Below, one piece after another: positions 32,969-40,914 of a stretch of 48,389 nucleotides of DNA. Every line of letters begins with the position of its first letter. Positions within the stretch are counted from its first letter, which is position 1. The translations under genes and the position numbers were made by a program. Below the pieces are notes generated by a model that saw only the letters and a list, made by a program, of their open reading frames with translations, made no database searches and was not told where the DNA came from. Origin of the DNA: Candidatus Nanopelagicales bacterium (GTDB lineage Bacteria > Actinomycetota > Actinomycetes > S36-B12); assembly GCA_028687755.1 (NCBI GenBank), contig JAQTZL010000015.1, forward strand, positions 1-48,389, read 5' to 3'.

Positions 32969-34195
32969 ATGCGAGTCATCACCCAAGAGCAGTTAGCCGG
33001 CATTTTTTCCGCACTGCCCCACAATCCTCGGGTGGTTGCCTCGGGCAACTTCGCTACTCCGCACGTGCTGCTCAACGCCCTTGATGGCCAGGTCGAGCTC
33101 TACCGCCTTCATATGTTGAATGCGCAAAAGCCGCTGCCGAATAGATCTGGCGTCACCTATGAAACTGCCTTTGTTGGTCCCGGCATGCGTGGCGCAGAAA
33201 ATCTCAACTACATCCCAAGCCGCCTGAGCTTGGTTCCCGTGCTCTTTCGCGATCACTATCAACCAGATGTCGTGCTGCTTCATACCTCGACTCAGCGCTT
33301 TGACACTGTGAGCCTTGGTACCGAGGTCAACATCCTTCCTGCAGCGATCGAAGCGGCAAGAGCTCGCGGCGGCATCGTGATTGCGCAAGCAAATCCGCAA
33401 ATGCCTTACACCTACGGTGATGCGCAAATTTACGAAAACGAAATCGACTACCTCGTTGAAGTTGATGAGCCGTTGCCTACGCATGATCCGGGCCCGATTA
33501 GTGATCTCTCAATGCAAATCGGTGATCGCATTGCCGCGGTAGTCAATGACGGATCAACAATGCAGCTCGGCATCGGTGGTGTTCCTGATGCGGTGCTTGC
33601 CGGATTGACGAAACATAAAGGTCTGCGCATCTGGACTGAAATGTTCAGTGATGGTGTGTTGAACCTGTTTAAAGCTGGTGCACTCAACGCTGAAATCCCT
33701 TTAACTTCAACCTTTATTTTCGGTACGCGCGAGTTGTATGACTGGGTTGATCTCAATCGCTCTATTCGCATGATGCGTACCGAACGCGTCAATGATCCCG
33801 GCGCAATTGCGCGGCAAGCGCAGATGACAAGTGTGAACGCAGCGCTGCAAGTCGACCTTCTTGATCAAGCAAATGCCAGCCGCATCAACCACAAAATTTT
33901 CAGCGGATTTGGTGGATCAACCGACTTCATTGTTGGTGCATTGCATGCGCGTGGCGGCCGCAGTTTCATAGCGCTGCCAAGTTGGCACCCAAAGGCAGAC
34001 GTATCGACGATCGTTCCGGTGCTCACTGAACCGGTCACGAGTTTTCAACACAGTGCAGTTGTGACCGAAAACGGCATGGCCGAAGTGTTTGGTCACTCCC
34101 AAAAAGACCAAGCCACCAACATCATCAATCAGGCAGCGCATCCAAGTGTTCGCGACTTTCTGACCGAACGGGCTCATCACCTTGGCCTCATTTAG
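32969..34195 (+). CDS. Acetyl-CoA hydrolase/transferase family protein
   Basis: A 408-residue enzyme of the class I CoA transferase superfamily (acetyl-CoA hydrolase, 4-hydroxybutyrate or propionyl-CoA transferase). The CoA loop GIGGVPDAVLAGL lies at 201-213, catalytic Glu224 in IWTEMFSDGV, and the C-terminal SGFGGSTDFIVGA with GG..DF. The ATG at 32969 is the first with family-like sequence; the frame upstream overlaps the divergent fcl gene. The donor and acceptor cannot be told from sequence. The methyltransferase gene begins 17 bases later, suggesting one transcript. Confidence 0.88.
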   Translation: MRVITQEQLAGIFSALPHNPRVVASGNFATPHVLLNALDGQVELYRLHMLNAQKPLPNRSGVTYETAFVGPGMRGAENLNYIPSRLSLVPVLFRDHYQPDVVLLHTSTQRFDTVSLGTEVNILPAAIEAARARGGIVIAQANPQMPYTYGDAQIYENEIDYLVEVDEPLPTHDPGPISDLSMQIGDRIAAVVNDGSTMQLGIGGVPDAVLAGLTKHKGLRIWTEMFSDGVLNLFKAGALNAEIPLTSTFIFGTRELYDWVDLNRSIRMMRTERVNDPGAIARQAQMTSVNAALQVDLLDQANASRINHKIFSGFGGSTDFIVGALHARGGRSFIALPSWHPKADVSTIVPVLTEPVTSFQHSAVVTENGMAEVFGHSQKDQATNIINQAAHPSVRDFLTERAHHLGLI

Positions 34196-34212
34196 CCGTT
34201 AGGGTTACCAAC

Positions 34213-34905
34213 ATGCTTAAGCGCGGCAAGAAGACTCCTTTACCTCCCGGCAAATACCGCATGGGCGGCAAACACTTTAAGAACGACAAGGCATTCATTA
34301 AGACTGCCGTTGGCGATGTGACGCGCTTGGAGCAATATGCCGGCTTGAACAAAGATTCGTCATTGCTGGACTGGGGCTGTGGTGCTGGACGCCTTGGCGT
34401 TGGTGTGCGTGAGTACTTCGGTCAGATTCGCGACTATCACGGCGTTGACATTCAAAAGGAACTCATCGATTGGGCCGACGAAAACCTTGCTGGCCCAGGC
34501 ATGCGCTTCACCTATGTGAATGTCAGCAATGAGCGTTACAACCCAGACGGTTCACCAGAGCGCACCCTTGCTGCTGATCCAGGCAGTGTTGATGTGTTCT
34601 ACGCATACTCAGTCTTCTCACATATGAATGACGAAGACACCCCTGCCTACCTCAAGTTGATCGCAGAAGCACTGAGCGAAAACGGCAAGGCATTCGTCAC
34701 CTGCTTCGTTGAAGAAGATGTTGCTGGCTGGGAAGAAAACCCAGAAGGCTACGGACCACTTGATTGGAAAGGCCGGTTGCACTGCACTCGCTTTGCGCGC
34801 TGGCACTTTGAGGATCACGTGAATGCAGCGCGCCTTGCTGTTGATCGTTTTGAGTACGGGCAAGAGACCGATGGTCAAAGCTTGTACGTATTGCGCAAGC
34901 GCTAG
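34213..34905 (+). CDS. Class I SAM-dependent methyltransferase
   Basis: A 230-residue methyltransferase. Motif I is LLDWGCGAGRLG (51-62), followed by YHGVDIQKELIDWA (motif II acidic end) and SVDVFYAYSVFSHM (motif IV-like). The substrate is unknown. It follows the CoA transferase by 17 bases. Its 3' end overlaps the converging RelE-like toxin gene by 4 bases. Confidence 0.88.
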   Translation: MLKRGKKTPLPPGKYRMGGKHFKNDKAFIKTAVGDVTRLEQYAGLNKDSSLLDWGCGAGRLGVGVREYFGQIRDYHGVDIQKELIDWADENLAGPGMRFTYVNVSNERYNPDGSPERTLAADPGSVDVFYAYSVFSHMNDEDTPAYLKLIAEALSENGKAFVTCFVEEDVAGWEENPEGYGPLDWKGRLHCTRFARWHFEDHVNAARLAVDRFEYGQETDGQSLYVLRKR

Positions 34906-35165
34906 CGGTAAATATCTCGGCGATGGCCGATTCGCAGAACGGTAACGGTGACAATCTCGTTATCGATTTCGTAGACAACTCGATATTCGCCCCGCCTTGC
35001 TGACCAAGAACCTTCTAGGTTTCCAAGGAGTGGTTTGCCAACGCGTCGAGGATTCTTGGCAAGTGGGCCATGTATGAATTCCCACGCAGCTGCAGCAATT
35101 GATTCGGGCAACTGTGTTTCAAGTGCCCTTCGAGCCGGTGGAGCAATTCGTATTTCGAAAGCCAC
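34902..35165 (-). CDS. relE: RelE/ParE-superfamily toxin
   Basis: An 87-residue protein of the RelE family: AFEIRIAPPARRALETQLPE at the N-terminus, NPRRVGKPLLGNLEGSWSARRGEYRVVYEID in the centre and TVLRIGHRRDIYR at the end. The basic residues of the central region and C-terminus match mRNA-cutting RelE enzymes. Its start overlaps the antitoxin stop by 1 base. It converges with, and overlaps, the methyltransferase gene. Confidence 0.92.
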   Translation of the reverse strand: MAFEIRIAPPARRALETQLPESIAAAAWEFIHGPLAKNPRRVGKPLLGNLEGSWSARRGEYRVVYEIDNEIVTVTVLRIGHRRDIYR

Positions 35166-35428
35166 TAGGCCGAGCGCCGTTTAACTTGTGAAAGTGCAAC
35201 AGTGTTGCCTTGAGCAATTGCTTCCCGCGCTTCTGCAATTTCGGCCATAGCCTCAGGATCAGATAAAATTGCGATGGTTTCTTCGAGCGATTCAAGATCG
35301 TCAGGAGAAATCAGCACTGCAGCTGGTTCACCGTTACGCGTGATGACAACTCGTTCATGCGTTCCGTGCACTGAGTCGACGAAGGCTGAAAGTTGTGCCT
35401 TCACAGTTGCCAAAGAAGTTGTAGTCAT
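35165..35428 (-). CDS. relB: Phd/YefM-type antitoxin
   Basis: An 87-residue antitoxin. The N-terminal Phd/YefM fold (TTTSLATVKAQLSAFVDSV and RVVITRNGEPAAVLISPDDLESLEETI) binds DNA, and the charged C-terminal tail should neutralise the RelE-like partner. The ATG at 35428 is 7 bases after a consensus TATAAT -10, so the mRNA is probably leaderless. It overlaps relE by 1 base. Confidence 0.9.
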   Translation of the reverse strand: MTTTSLATVKAQLSAFVDSVHGTHERVVITRNGEPAAVLISPDDLESLEETIAILSDPEAMAEIAEAREAIAQGNTVALSQVKRRSA

Positions 35429-35464
35429 GACCAGAATTATAGTCTTCTTTGGGGAATCGTCAAG
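35429..35464 (-). promoter_or_regulatory. Strong leaderless promoter of relBE
   Basis: On the minus strand TTGACG (35464-35459) and a perfect TATAAT (35441-35436) are separated by exactly 17 bases. The ATG follows the -10 by 7 bases, so the start codon should coincide with the transcription start. No Shine-Dalgarno can fit. Confidence 0.8.
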
Positions 35465-35515
35465 AGTTGTCGATGGGAAACCTTGGAAAGCTAGAGGCGC
35501 GAGGAGTTGTCAGTC

Positions 35516-35797
35516 ATGAAGAAACCCACACATCCAGGAGCGATTCTTCGCGAAGACGTTCTTGCTGAGTTCGGCTTGTCAGTGAGTGAAGCGGCAGATC
35601 GCCTTGGAGTTTCGCGAGTGACACTTAGCCGTGTCATTCATGAGCATGCGCGCATTTCTCCCAACCTTGCGCTTCGTCTAGAAGCGGCAGGCGTGAGCAC
35701 CGCACGCGCTTGGCTAGCAATGCAAACCGCGTGTGATTTGGCAGAAGAACGTGCAGCGGGAACTCCGAAGGTTCGTAAACTCAAGCCTGTTGCATAA
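35516..35797 (+). CDS. higA: HigA-type antitoxin/XRE regulator, orphan
   Basis: A 93-residue protein with an N-terminal HTH of the HigA family: THPGAILREDVLAEFGLSVSEAADRLGVSRVTLSRVIHEHARISPNLALRLEAAG, then a C-terminal helix and basic tail (KVRKLKPVA). The ATG at 35516 is preferred over a TTG at 35507; GAGGAG lies about 10 bases upstream. No higB-like toxin lies immediately upstream or downstream; the upstream 87 bases are the divergent promoter region, and downstream is a converging PIN toxin. It may be a solitary regulator or antitoxin. Confidence 0.87.
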   Translation: MKKPTHPGAILREDVLAEFGLSVSEAADRLGVSRVTLSRVIHEHARISPNLALRLEAAGVSTARAWLAMQTACDLAEERAAGTPKVRKLKPVA

Positions 35798-35808
35798 TGC
35801 GGAAGGCC

Positions 35809-36222
35809 TTACGCACCAACCAATATCGTCGGTACGTGTTCGCCGCTCGCACCGGCGAGTTTCACATCAGTAGTCAGTAATGCGCCAGCAGAAGAAACAA
35901 CCGCAGTCGCAACAATCGTTGCGTCAGGCAACCGCATGCCAGGAATAGTTGCGCGCAACACCGCAGCCTTCATAGAGATCGCACGATCAAGATCAATTAC
36001 AGCAATTGGTAAACGGTCAATCGCGTTGAGACATCGCGAAACTGCGTGCTCACCAACGGAATATGGCCGCACCAGAATTTCAGCAAGTGTTGTCGCCGCG
36101 ATTGCAAGTGAGTGACCTTCACGTAATGCGGAAACAATTGCTGACGAGCTCGCAGCGTGATGCACGTCTGTGTCGTCAAGAAGTGCGATCAGCACGCTGG
36201 AATCAACGAGCGTGGTTGCCAT
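35809..36222 (-). CDS. vapC: VapC-type PIN-domain toxin
   Basis: A 137-residue PIN-domain protein with Asp7 (LVDSSVLIALL), Glu48 (LAEIL), Asp100 (LPDATI) and Asp119 (LTTDVKLA), the four conserved acidic residues. It is predicted to be an RNase toxin. It starts 6 bases after the AbrB-type antitoxin gene. It differs clearly from the VapC at 20.5 kb, so it is a separate module, not a copy. Confidence 0.88.
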   Translation of the reverse strand: MATTLVDSSVLIALLDDTDVHHAASSSAIVSALREGHSLAIAATTLAEILVRPYSVGEHAVSRCLNAIDRLPIAVIDLDRAISMKAAVLRATIPGMRLPDATIVATAVVSSAGALLTTDVKLAGASGEHVPTILVGA

Positions 36223-36228
36223 GTCGAT

Positions 36229-36489
36229 TCAGTTCCACTCGTTGCGAAGTTCATCAATGCTGAAGCCTTGGTAAATCCCACTCATGGAACCAGCGATTGC
36301 TTCCAAAGTCGCCTCGGGGCGTTCGAGAACGATGGTTCCAGGGCCAGCGGCGCGGGCAAAGAGCAGATCCCCCACCTCAATGCCACTCGCGCGCAGCACA
36401 TCGACGGGCAGGGTCACCTGATTCTTGGAACTGACCCGGCTTGCCCCGCGAACCCGACGTGAAGGCAATACCTTTACAACTGCATTCAT
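36229..36489 (-). CDS. vapB: AbrB/VapB-type antitoxin
   Basis: An 86-residue antitoxin with an AbrB-type domain (GASRVSSKNQVTLPVDVLRASGIEVGDLLFARAAG) and a C-terminal arm (GFSIDELRNEWN) suited to toxin binding. A weak promoter on the minus strand (TTGTGT, 17 bases, TAACCT) ends 6 bases before the ATG, so this gene may also be leaderless. It is paired with the PIN toxin directly downstream. Confidence 0.86.
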   Translation of the reverse strand: MNAVVKVLPSRRVRGASRVSSKNQVTLPVDVLRASGIEVGDLLFARAAGPGTIVLERPEATLEAIAGSMSGIYQGFSIDELRNEWN

Positions 36490-36630
36490 AAGTAAAGGTT
36501 ATGAGGAGATAACGATTTACACAATGTGCACCTATTCGTGACCTTTGAGGCAGGTGTCATTCAGCCAGATCCGACGTATGGTCAGTTAGGGTCCAAAAAC
36601 CTTTGTTATCAACAACCTTGGAGTTTCTTC

Positions 36631-37902
36631 ATGCGTCGTGCCCTTATTGCAGCTGTAGCTGGAGCGATCACGCTCGGATCAGTTGCTTTGGCAGTCCCTT
36701 CCCAAGCAGTGTCTGTGGGCAACCCACTACCTGTGACCCAGTTCGGCCAGCACGTCCCTGGCATCGCTGCCGGCGTGAAGCCAACCGTGCCATTTGGCAC
36801 CATCCGTCTTTGGGACTCAGGCGTGGCCTGGGGCCAGGTCAATCAGGCCAAGGGCAAGTTCTGGTGGAACGGTCTTGATCAGGCCATCGGCAACGCAAAC
36901 TCCCAAAAGGTTTCATCCCTCTACGTCCTTGGTTCAACCCCAACGTGGGCAGCAACCAATAAGAAGCAAGGCACCTATCCAAATAAGGGTGCAGCTTCCA
37001 TGCCAGGCATGGCGAACTGGAAGAACTGGGTCACTGCAGTTGTGCAGAAGTACGCCAACTCAATTGACTCCTACCAAATCTGGAACGAAGCAAACCTCAC
37101 CAACTTCTTCGCAGGTACTCCACAGCAGATGGCAGATCTCACTGCCGCTGCATACAAGATCATCAAGGCTGGCGATCCATCAGCCAAGGTTGTTTCAGCA
37201 TCAAGCACTGTTCGCTTGAAGGCACGCTACGACAAGTTCTTCCCTGCGTACTTGAAGGCATTGAAGAAGAAGGGCTGGCCAGTGGATGCTGTTGCAATCC
37301 ACAGCTACCCAGCTGCAAATGAAGGTCCAGCAGAGCGCGTGAACTACATCAACACCACCAAGGCTGACATGACCAAGGTTGGCGTTCCTGCAAATATTGA
37401 ACTGTGGGATACCGAAGTCAACTACGGCATTCAAGGCCCAGGTTCAATTCCTGCACAGAACATCGCACCTGCAACTGGCGCTGGCTGGGTTGCAACCACG
37501 TACCTCGACAACCTCACCCTTGGTGTGGCTCGTAGCTACTGGTACTTCTGGGCACCAGCTGATGGTCGCGTTGGCATCGTTACCAACGATGGCACTCCAG
37601 CAGCCACCGCCTACGGCACAGTTGAGCGTTGGATCGGCAATGCGTTCTACTCATGCCAGCGCGGCACCAACGGTGCAGCAAATACTTGCCAGATGGGCGA
37701 CAACAACAACCCAGAGGTTGTTGCTTGGGTGTCATCAGGTTCCGGAAAATTCACTGTTCCAGCGGGGGCAACGGTTCAGTGTGACGTCATGAATTCATGT
37801 TCCGCAGTAGCTCCAGGAACACCAGTAACGATTGGAAGTAGTCCTCTATGGTTCGGTTCAGCAGCGCGCGCAGCAGTAAATCAGCAAGGCTCGGGCTTCT
37901 AG
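36631..37902 (+). CDS. Secreted GH-A clan glycoside hydrolase
   Basis: A 423-residue exported enzyme predicted to cleave a polysaccharide. The signal peptide (MRRALIAAV..VPSQA) ends near residue 26. The TIM-barrel shows the GH-A pair: acid/base Glu153 (IWNEAN) and nucleophile Glu262 (LWDTEVNYG), with HSYP before it, a pattern seen in GH39-like and related families. A C-terminal Cys-containing beta-region follows (about 345-423). GGAG lies 8 bases before the ATG. The gene overlaps the start of a paralogue by 55 bases. The exact GH family and substrate need a profile search. Confidence 0.85.
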   Translation: MRRALIAAVAGAITLGSVALAVPSQAVSVGNPLPVTQFGQHVPGIAAGVKPTVPFGTIRLWDSGVAWGQVNQAKGKFWWNGLDQAIGNANSQKVSSLYVLGSTPTWAATNKKQGTYPNKGAASMPGMANWKNWVTAVVQKYANSIDSYQIWNEANLTNFFAGTPQQMADLTAAAYKIIKAGDPSAKVVSASSTVRLKARYDKFFPAYLKALKKKGWPVDAVAIHSYPAANEGPAERVNYINTTKADMTKVGVPANIELWDTEVNYGIQGPGSIPAQNIAPATGAGWVATTYLDNLTLGVARSYWYFWAPADGRVGIVTNDGTPAATAYGTVERWIGNAFYSCQRGTNGAANTCQMGDNNNPEVVAWVSSGSGKFTVPAGATVQCDVMNSCSAVAPGTPVTIGSSPLWFGSAARAAVNQQGSGF

Positions 37903-39146
37903 CTCTTGCCGCTGGTTTAATCCTCACCGCTTGCGGTGGTAGTACCGACTCAGACACCGATAACGGTGGCGGTGGCGGCGTTGATCCCAACGCCGTCAAG
38001 CCAAGTCTGGTCGGCATGCAAATTGAAGGCGAAGAAGTTGAAGCCTGGTCTTCAGCACCATTTGGCGCCCTTCGTTTGTGGGATAACGGCACTGCTTGGT
38101 CACAGATTGAACTGAGCAAGGGCAAGTACAAGTGGAAGAACCTTGACGGTGCGTTGAAGAATGCAGAGTCAAAGGGAATGAACGACATCCTCATGGTGTT
38201 GGGCACCACGCCTACTTGGGCAGCTTCAAAGAAGACCACCCCGGTCTATCCGCCGTATCCAGGTGCCAACAGTGCACCCGCAAATATGGCTGACTGGGAT
38301 AACTGGGTGACTCAGGTTGTTCAGCGCTACAAGGGCCGAATTTCGTCATATGAAGTGTGGAACGAAGCCAACCTGAAGATGTTCTTCAACGGAACGCCAA
38401 AGCAAATGGCCGAGATGACGAAGCGTGCATACGACATCATCAAGGCAAATGATCCTGAAGCCAAGGTTGTTTCGGCTTCGCCTTCACTTCGTTTGCAGTC
38501 AGCGTTTGATGGCTTCTACGTGAAGTACTTGGCCGAGTTGGCAAAACTCAATTGGCCAATCGACGTCCTTGCGATGCACACCTATCCAAAGGCTGACGGA
38601 GATCCGGTTGCTCGCGGCGCCTTGATCAAGATGGCAAAGGACGCAGTGACTGCTGCTGGTGCACCAGCAACGTTGCCAATTTGGGACACCGAATTGAACT
38701 ACGGACTTGCCGGCCCAGGCGCGCTTCCTGCTAACAAGATCAAGGGTGACAAGGCTGCTGGTTGGGTTGTTCGTACCTACATCGACAACCTTCGCTACGG
38801 CGTTGAGCGTTCGTACTGGTACATCTGGACCCAGAAGCCATATGCGCTTCTTGGTATCCAGGCCTACCCAGGCGCTCCTGCCGAACAAGGGTTCTTCGCA
38901 ATCGAAAACTGGGTCGTTGGCTCAACCTTCGAAGGCTGTACCCAGACCGGCAACACCGTGGTCTGTAACTTCACGCGCGCTGGTCAAAAATCAGTAGTTG
39001 CTTGGGCCGAAACTGGCACGGCCAACTACACCGCGCCTGAGGGATCCACGCTTCTGTGTGATCCAGCAGCCAAGTGCTCACAGGTGACCGCTGGTACTGC
39101 AGTTCCACTCACTGAGATCCCAGTGCGCATTTATCTCCAGTCGTAA
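37848..39146 (+). CDS. GH-A clan glycoside hydrolase, lipoprotein paralogue
   Basis: A 432-residue paralogue of the preceding enzyme, anchored by a lipobox (LILTAC, Cys29) in place of a cleaved signal peptide. Corresponding catalytic residues are Glu173 (VWNEAN) and Glu282 (IWDTELNYG). The sequence keeps nearly all family blocks (TPTWAAS, FFNGTPKQMAEM, KVVSASPSLRL, LAMHTYP, YIDNLRYGVERSYWYIW). The Gly-rich spacer after the lipobox (DNGGGGG) gives reach into the wall. The ATG at 37848 has GGAAG upstream, and the first 55 bases lie in another frame of the upstream gene. Secreted and anchored copies may work on the same polymer. Confidence 0.86.
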   Translation: MVRFSSARSSKSARLGLLALAAGLILTACGGSTDSDTDNGGGGGVDPNAVKPSLVGMQIEGEEVEAWSSAPFGALRLWDNGTAWSQIELSKGKYKWKNLDGALKNAESKGMNDILMVLGTTPTWAASKKTTPVYPPYPGANSAPANMADWDNWVTQVVQRYKGRISSYEVWNEANLKMFFNGTPKQMAEMTKRAYDIIKANDPEAKVVSASPSLRLQSAFDGFYVKYLAELAKLNWPIDVLAMHTYPKADGDPVARGALIKMAKDAVTAAGAPATLPIWDTELNYGLAGPGALPANKIKGDKAAGWVVRTYIDNLRYGVERSYWYIWTQKPYALLGIQAYPGAPAEQGFFAIENWVVGSTFEGCTQTGNTVVCNFTRAGQKSVVAWAETGTANYTAPEGSTLLCDPAAKCSQVTAGTAVPLTEIPVRIYLQS

Positions 39147-39155
39147 CACCTGATC

Positions 39156-39193
39156 AAAAGCGGGCGGTTTCCTCACGGGAGCCGCTCGCTTTT
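39156..39193 (+). terminator. Terminator after the glycoside hydrolase pair
   Basis: A stem of about 12 bp (AAAAGCGGGCGG against CCGCTCGCTTTT, one G-U) lies 9 bases after the stop and ends in TTTTG. It separates the hydrolases from the sugar transferase gene. Confidence 0.75.
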
Positions 39194-39244
39194 GCTTTGC
39201 GCTGTTAGCCTTTGATCTCCAAGCAAACAGCGCCAGGGAGCACC

Positions 39245-40753
39245 ATGAGTCACGAGGTAACCGAGAACGGTTCCTTGTCGACCGACGCCTCCGCCCATCA
39301 GCGCACCCCAGCGCGTATTGGTTGGTCGGCAGCACATTCGCGCCGCGACCGTCCGCATCTGCGCCGCGATCCATTGCGTGTGTATGCCACCCGAGCAGTG
39401 ATCTGGGATTTCATCGCCATCACGGTTGCAGGCATTACCGGTTTCACCTTGCGTTGGGCCATTCCTTTTAACGTGGAAATTAACGACCCCACCTATGTCT
39501 CACTCGTCGTCATCGTGGTGATCGCCTGGATGGGTGTGATGGCACTGCGTGGTGCCTATGACACTCGAGTGCTCGGCGTTGGCTCTGAAGAATTCAAACG
39601 TGTGGTGAGTGCATCAGCAACAGTGTTCGGTGCAGTGGCGATTGTGGTGTTCGCCCTCAAACTTGATCTTTCGCGTGGCTTCGTATTAATCACCTTCGTT
39701 GTTGGTTTAACGTTGTTGTTAATTGTGCGTTGGTCACTTCGCGCGTGGTTGCGTCATGAACGACGCTACGGTCACTTCCTGCATCGCACCGTTGTGATCG
39801 GTGCAGAACCGCAGAAGTCAGAAATCATCGACATGCTTGATCGTGACCCGGTCGCGGGCTTCACTGTTGTTGATGATGTGCAAGAACCAGCCGCGGATAT
39901 TTCTGAAGATGCGCTTGATGCGTGGCTTGATGAAATCATGGCGGTAATTGCCCTCGAAGACGCAGATACCGTTGCAATTGCTGGCTCTCCGGCCATTGGC
40001 CCTCGGGTCGTTCAACGCTTGGCTTGGCGTTTGGAAGGCCCACGTGTTGACCTTCTTGTTGCACCTGCTGTGGGCGATGTTGCTGGTCCGCGAGTAACGA
40101 TGCGTATGGCCGCAGACCTTCCGCTTTTGCATCTTGATGAACCACACTTGACCGGACCAAAGCGTGCAATCAAACGTGCCTTTGATCTTGTTGCGGGTTT
40201 CTTTATGTTCTTGGTGTTCTTGCCATTCATGATCGTTGCTGCAATTGGTGTGCGCTTCACCAGCCGGGGCCCGATCTTCTACATGCAAGAACGCGTTGGT
40301 CGCGGTGGTGAACTCATTCGCGTTGCGAAGTTCCGTTCGATGTATGTCGGTGCTGATAAGCATCGCGAGGCGATCATCGGTAACCCGGATGAAAACATCA
40401 CCACGCGTTACCGCCGAGATCCACGCATCACGCCGTTTGGTCGCTTCCTGCGCCGCTGGTCGATCGACGAAACCCCACAGGTCTTCAATGTGCTGATTGG
40501 CTCAATGTCGATGGTGGGCCCGCGCCCAGTACTCGTCGATGAACTTCCGCTCCTGGGAGACGCCGACCATCGCCGCCACCTCACCAAGCCAGGGCTTACC
40601 GGCCTATGGCAGGTCTCGGGCCGCAAGGAAGTGGACTGGGATGAGCGCATGCGCCTAGATCTGGACTACGTCGAACACTGGTCGCCAGCCCTTGATCTGG
40701 TGATCATGGCCAAAACAGTCAAGGCCGTGCTCGTGGGCGACGGCGCTTACTAG
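39245..40753 (+). CDS. Polyprenyl-phosphate sugar-1-phosphate transferase (WcaJ/EpsE-like)
   Basis: A 502-residue initiating glycosyltransferase that moves a hexose-1-phosphate onto undecaprenyl phosphate to begin a surface polysaccharide. Four N-terminal membrane segments (about 45-165) precede a nucleotide-binding-like middle domain and the C-terminal Bac_transf domain: a re-entrant helix after KRAFDLVAGFFM, then QERVGRGGELIRVAKFRSM, RWSIDETPQVFNVLIGSMSMVGPRPV and LTGLWQVSGRKEVDWDERMRLDLDYVE. All hallmark blocks are present. The ATG at 39245 follows GGGAG by 5 bases. It fits with fcl upstream and the DUF4012 operon downstream. Confidence 0.94.
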   Translation: MSHEVTENGSLSTDASAHQRTPARIGWSAAHSRRDRPHLRRDPLRVYATRAVIWDFIAITVAGITGFTLRWAIPFNVEINDPTYVSLVVIVVIAWMGVMALRGAYDTRVLGVGSEEFKRVVSASATVFGAVAIVVFALKLDLSRGFVLITFVVGLTLLLIVRWSLRAWLRHERRYGHFLHRTVVIGAEPQKSEIIDMLDRDPVAGFTVVDDVQEPAADISEDALDAWLDEIMAVIALEDADTVAIAGSPAIGPRVVQRLAWRLEGPRVDLLVAPAVGDVAGPRVTMRMAADLPLLHLDEPHLTGPKRAIKRAFDLVAGFFMFLVFLPFMIVAAIGVRFTSRGPIFYMQERVGRGGELIRVAKFRSMYVGADKHREAIIGNPDENITTRYRRDPRITPFGRFLRRWSIDETPQVFNVLIGSMSMVGPRPVLVDELPLLGDADHRRHLTKPGLTGLWQVSGRKEVDWDERMRLDLDYVEHWSPALDLVIMAKTVKAVLVGDGAY

Positions 40754-40785
40754 CCAGTGTTCAATCCGACTTGTTCACGATCGTA

Positions 40786-40886
40786 AATTTGTTGTGAAGT
40801 AATTAATTTCCATAATCCTCAACAAATTCCTATCGACAATTTAATGTTGTTGTGTTTAACTTAATTTAAAGAAATCACAACAAATT
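40786..40886. promoter_or_regulatory. AT-rich region with inverted and partial repeats upstream of fic
   Basis: A perfect 12-bp inverted repeat, AATTTGTTGTGA (40786-40797) and TCACAACAAATT (40875-40886), frames an AT-rich 100-base tract, far below the GC of the flanks. A third, partial copy (TCAACAAATT, 40819-40828) and GTTGTTGTG (about 40846) lie between. Multiple copies of ACAACAAATT suggest an operator for the Fic gene starting at 40915, perhaps autoregulation. Confidence 0.5.
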
Positions 40887-40914
40887 GTCTCGGGTCGAAG
40901 AAACGGCAGGCACC

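Noticed and set aside
32993..33484. Minus-strand frame opposite the CoA transferase gene
   Set aside because: A shadow of a well-supported gene on the other strand.
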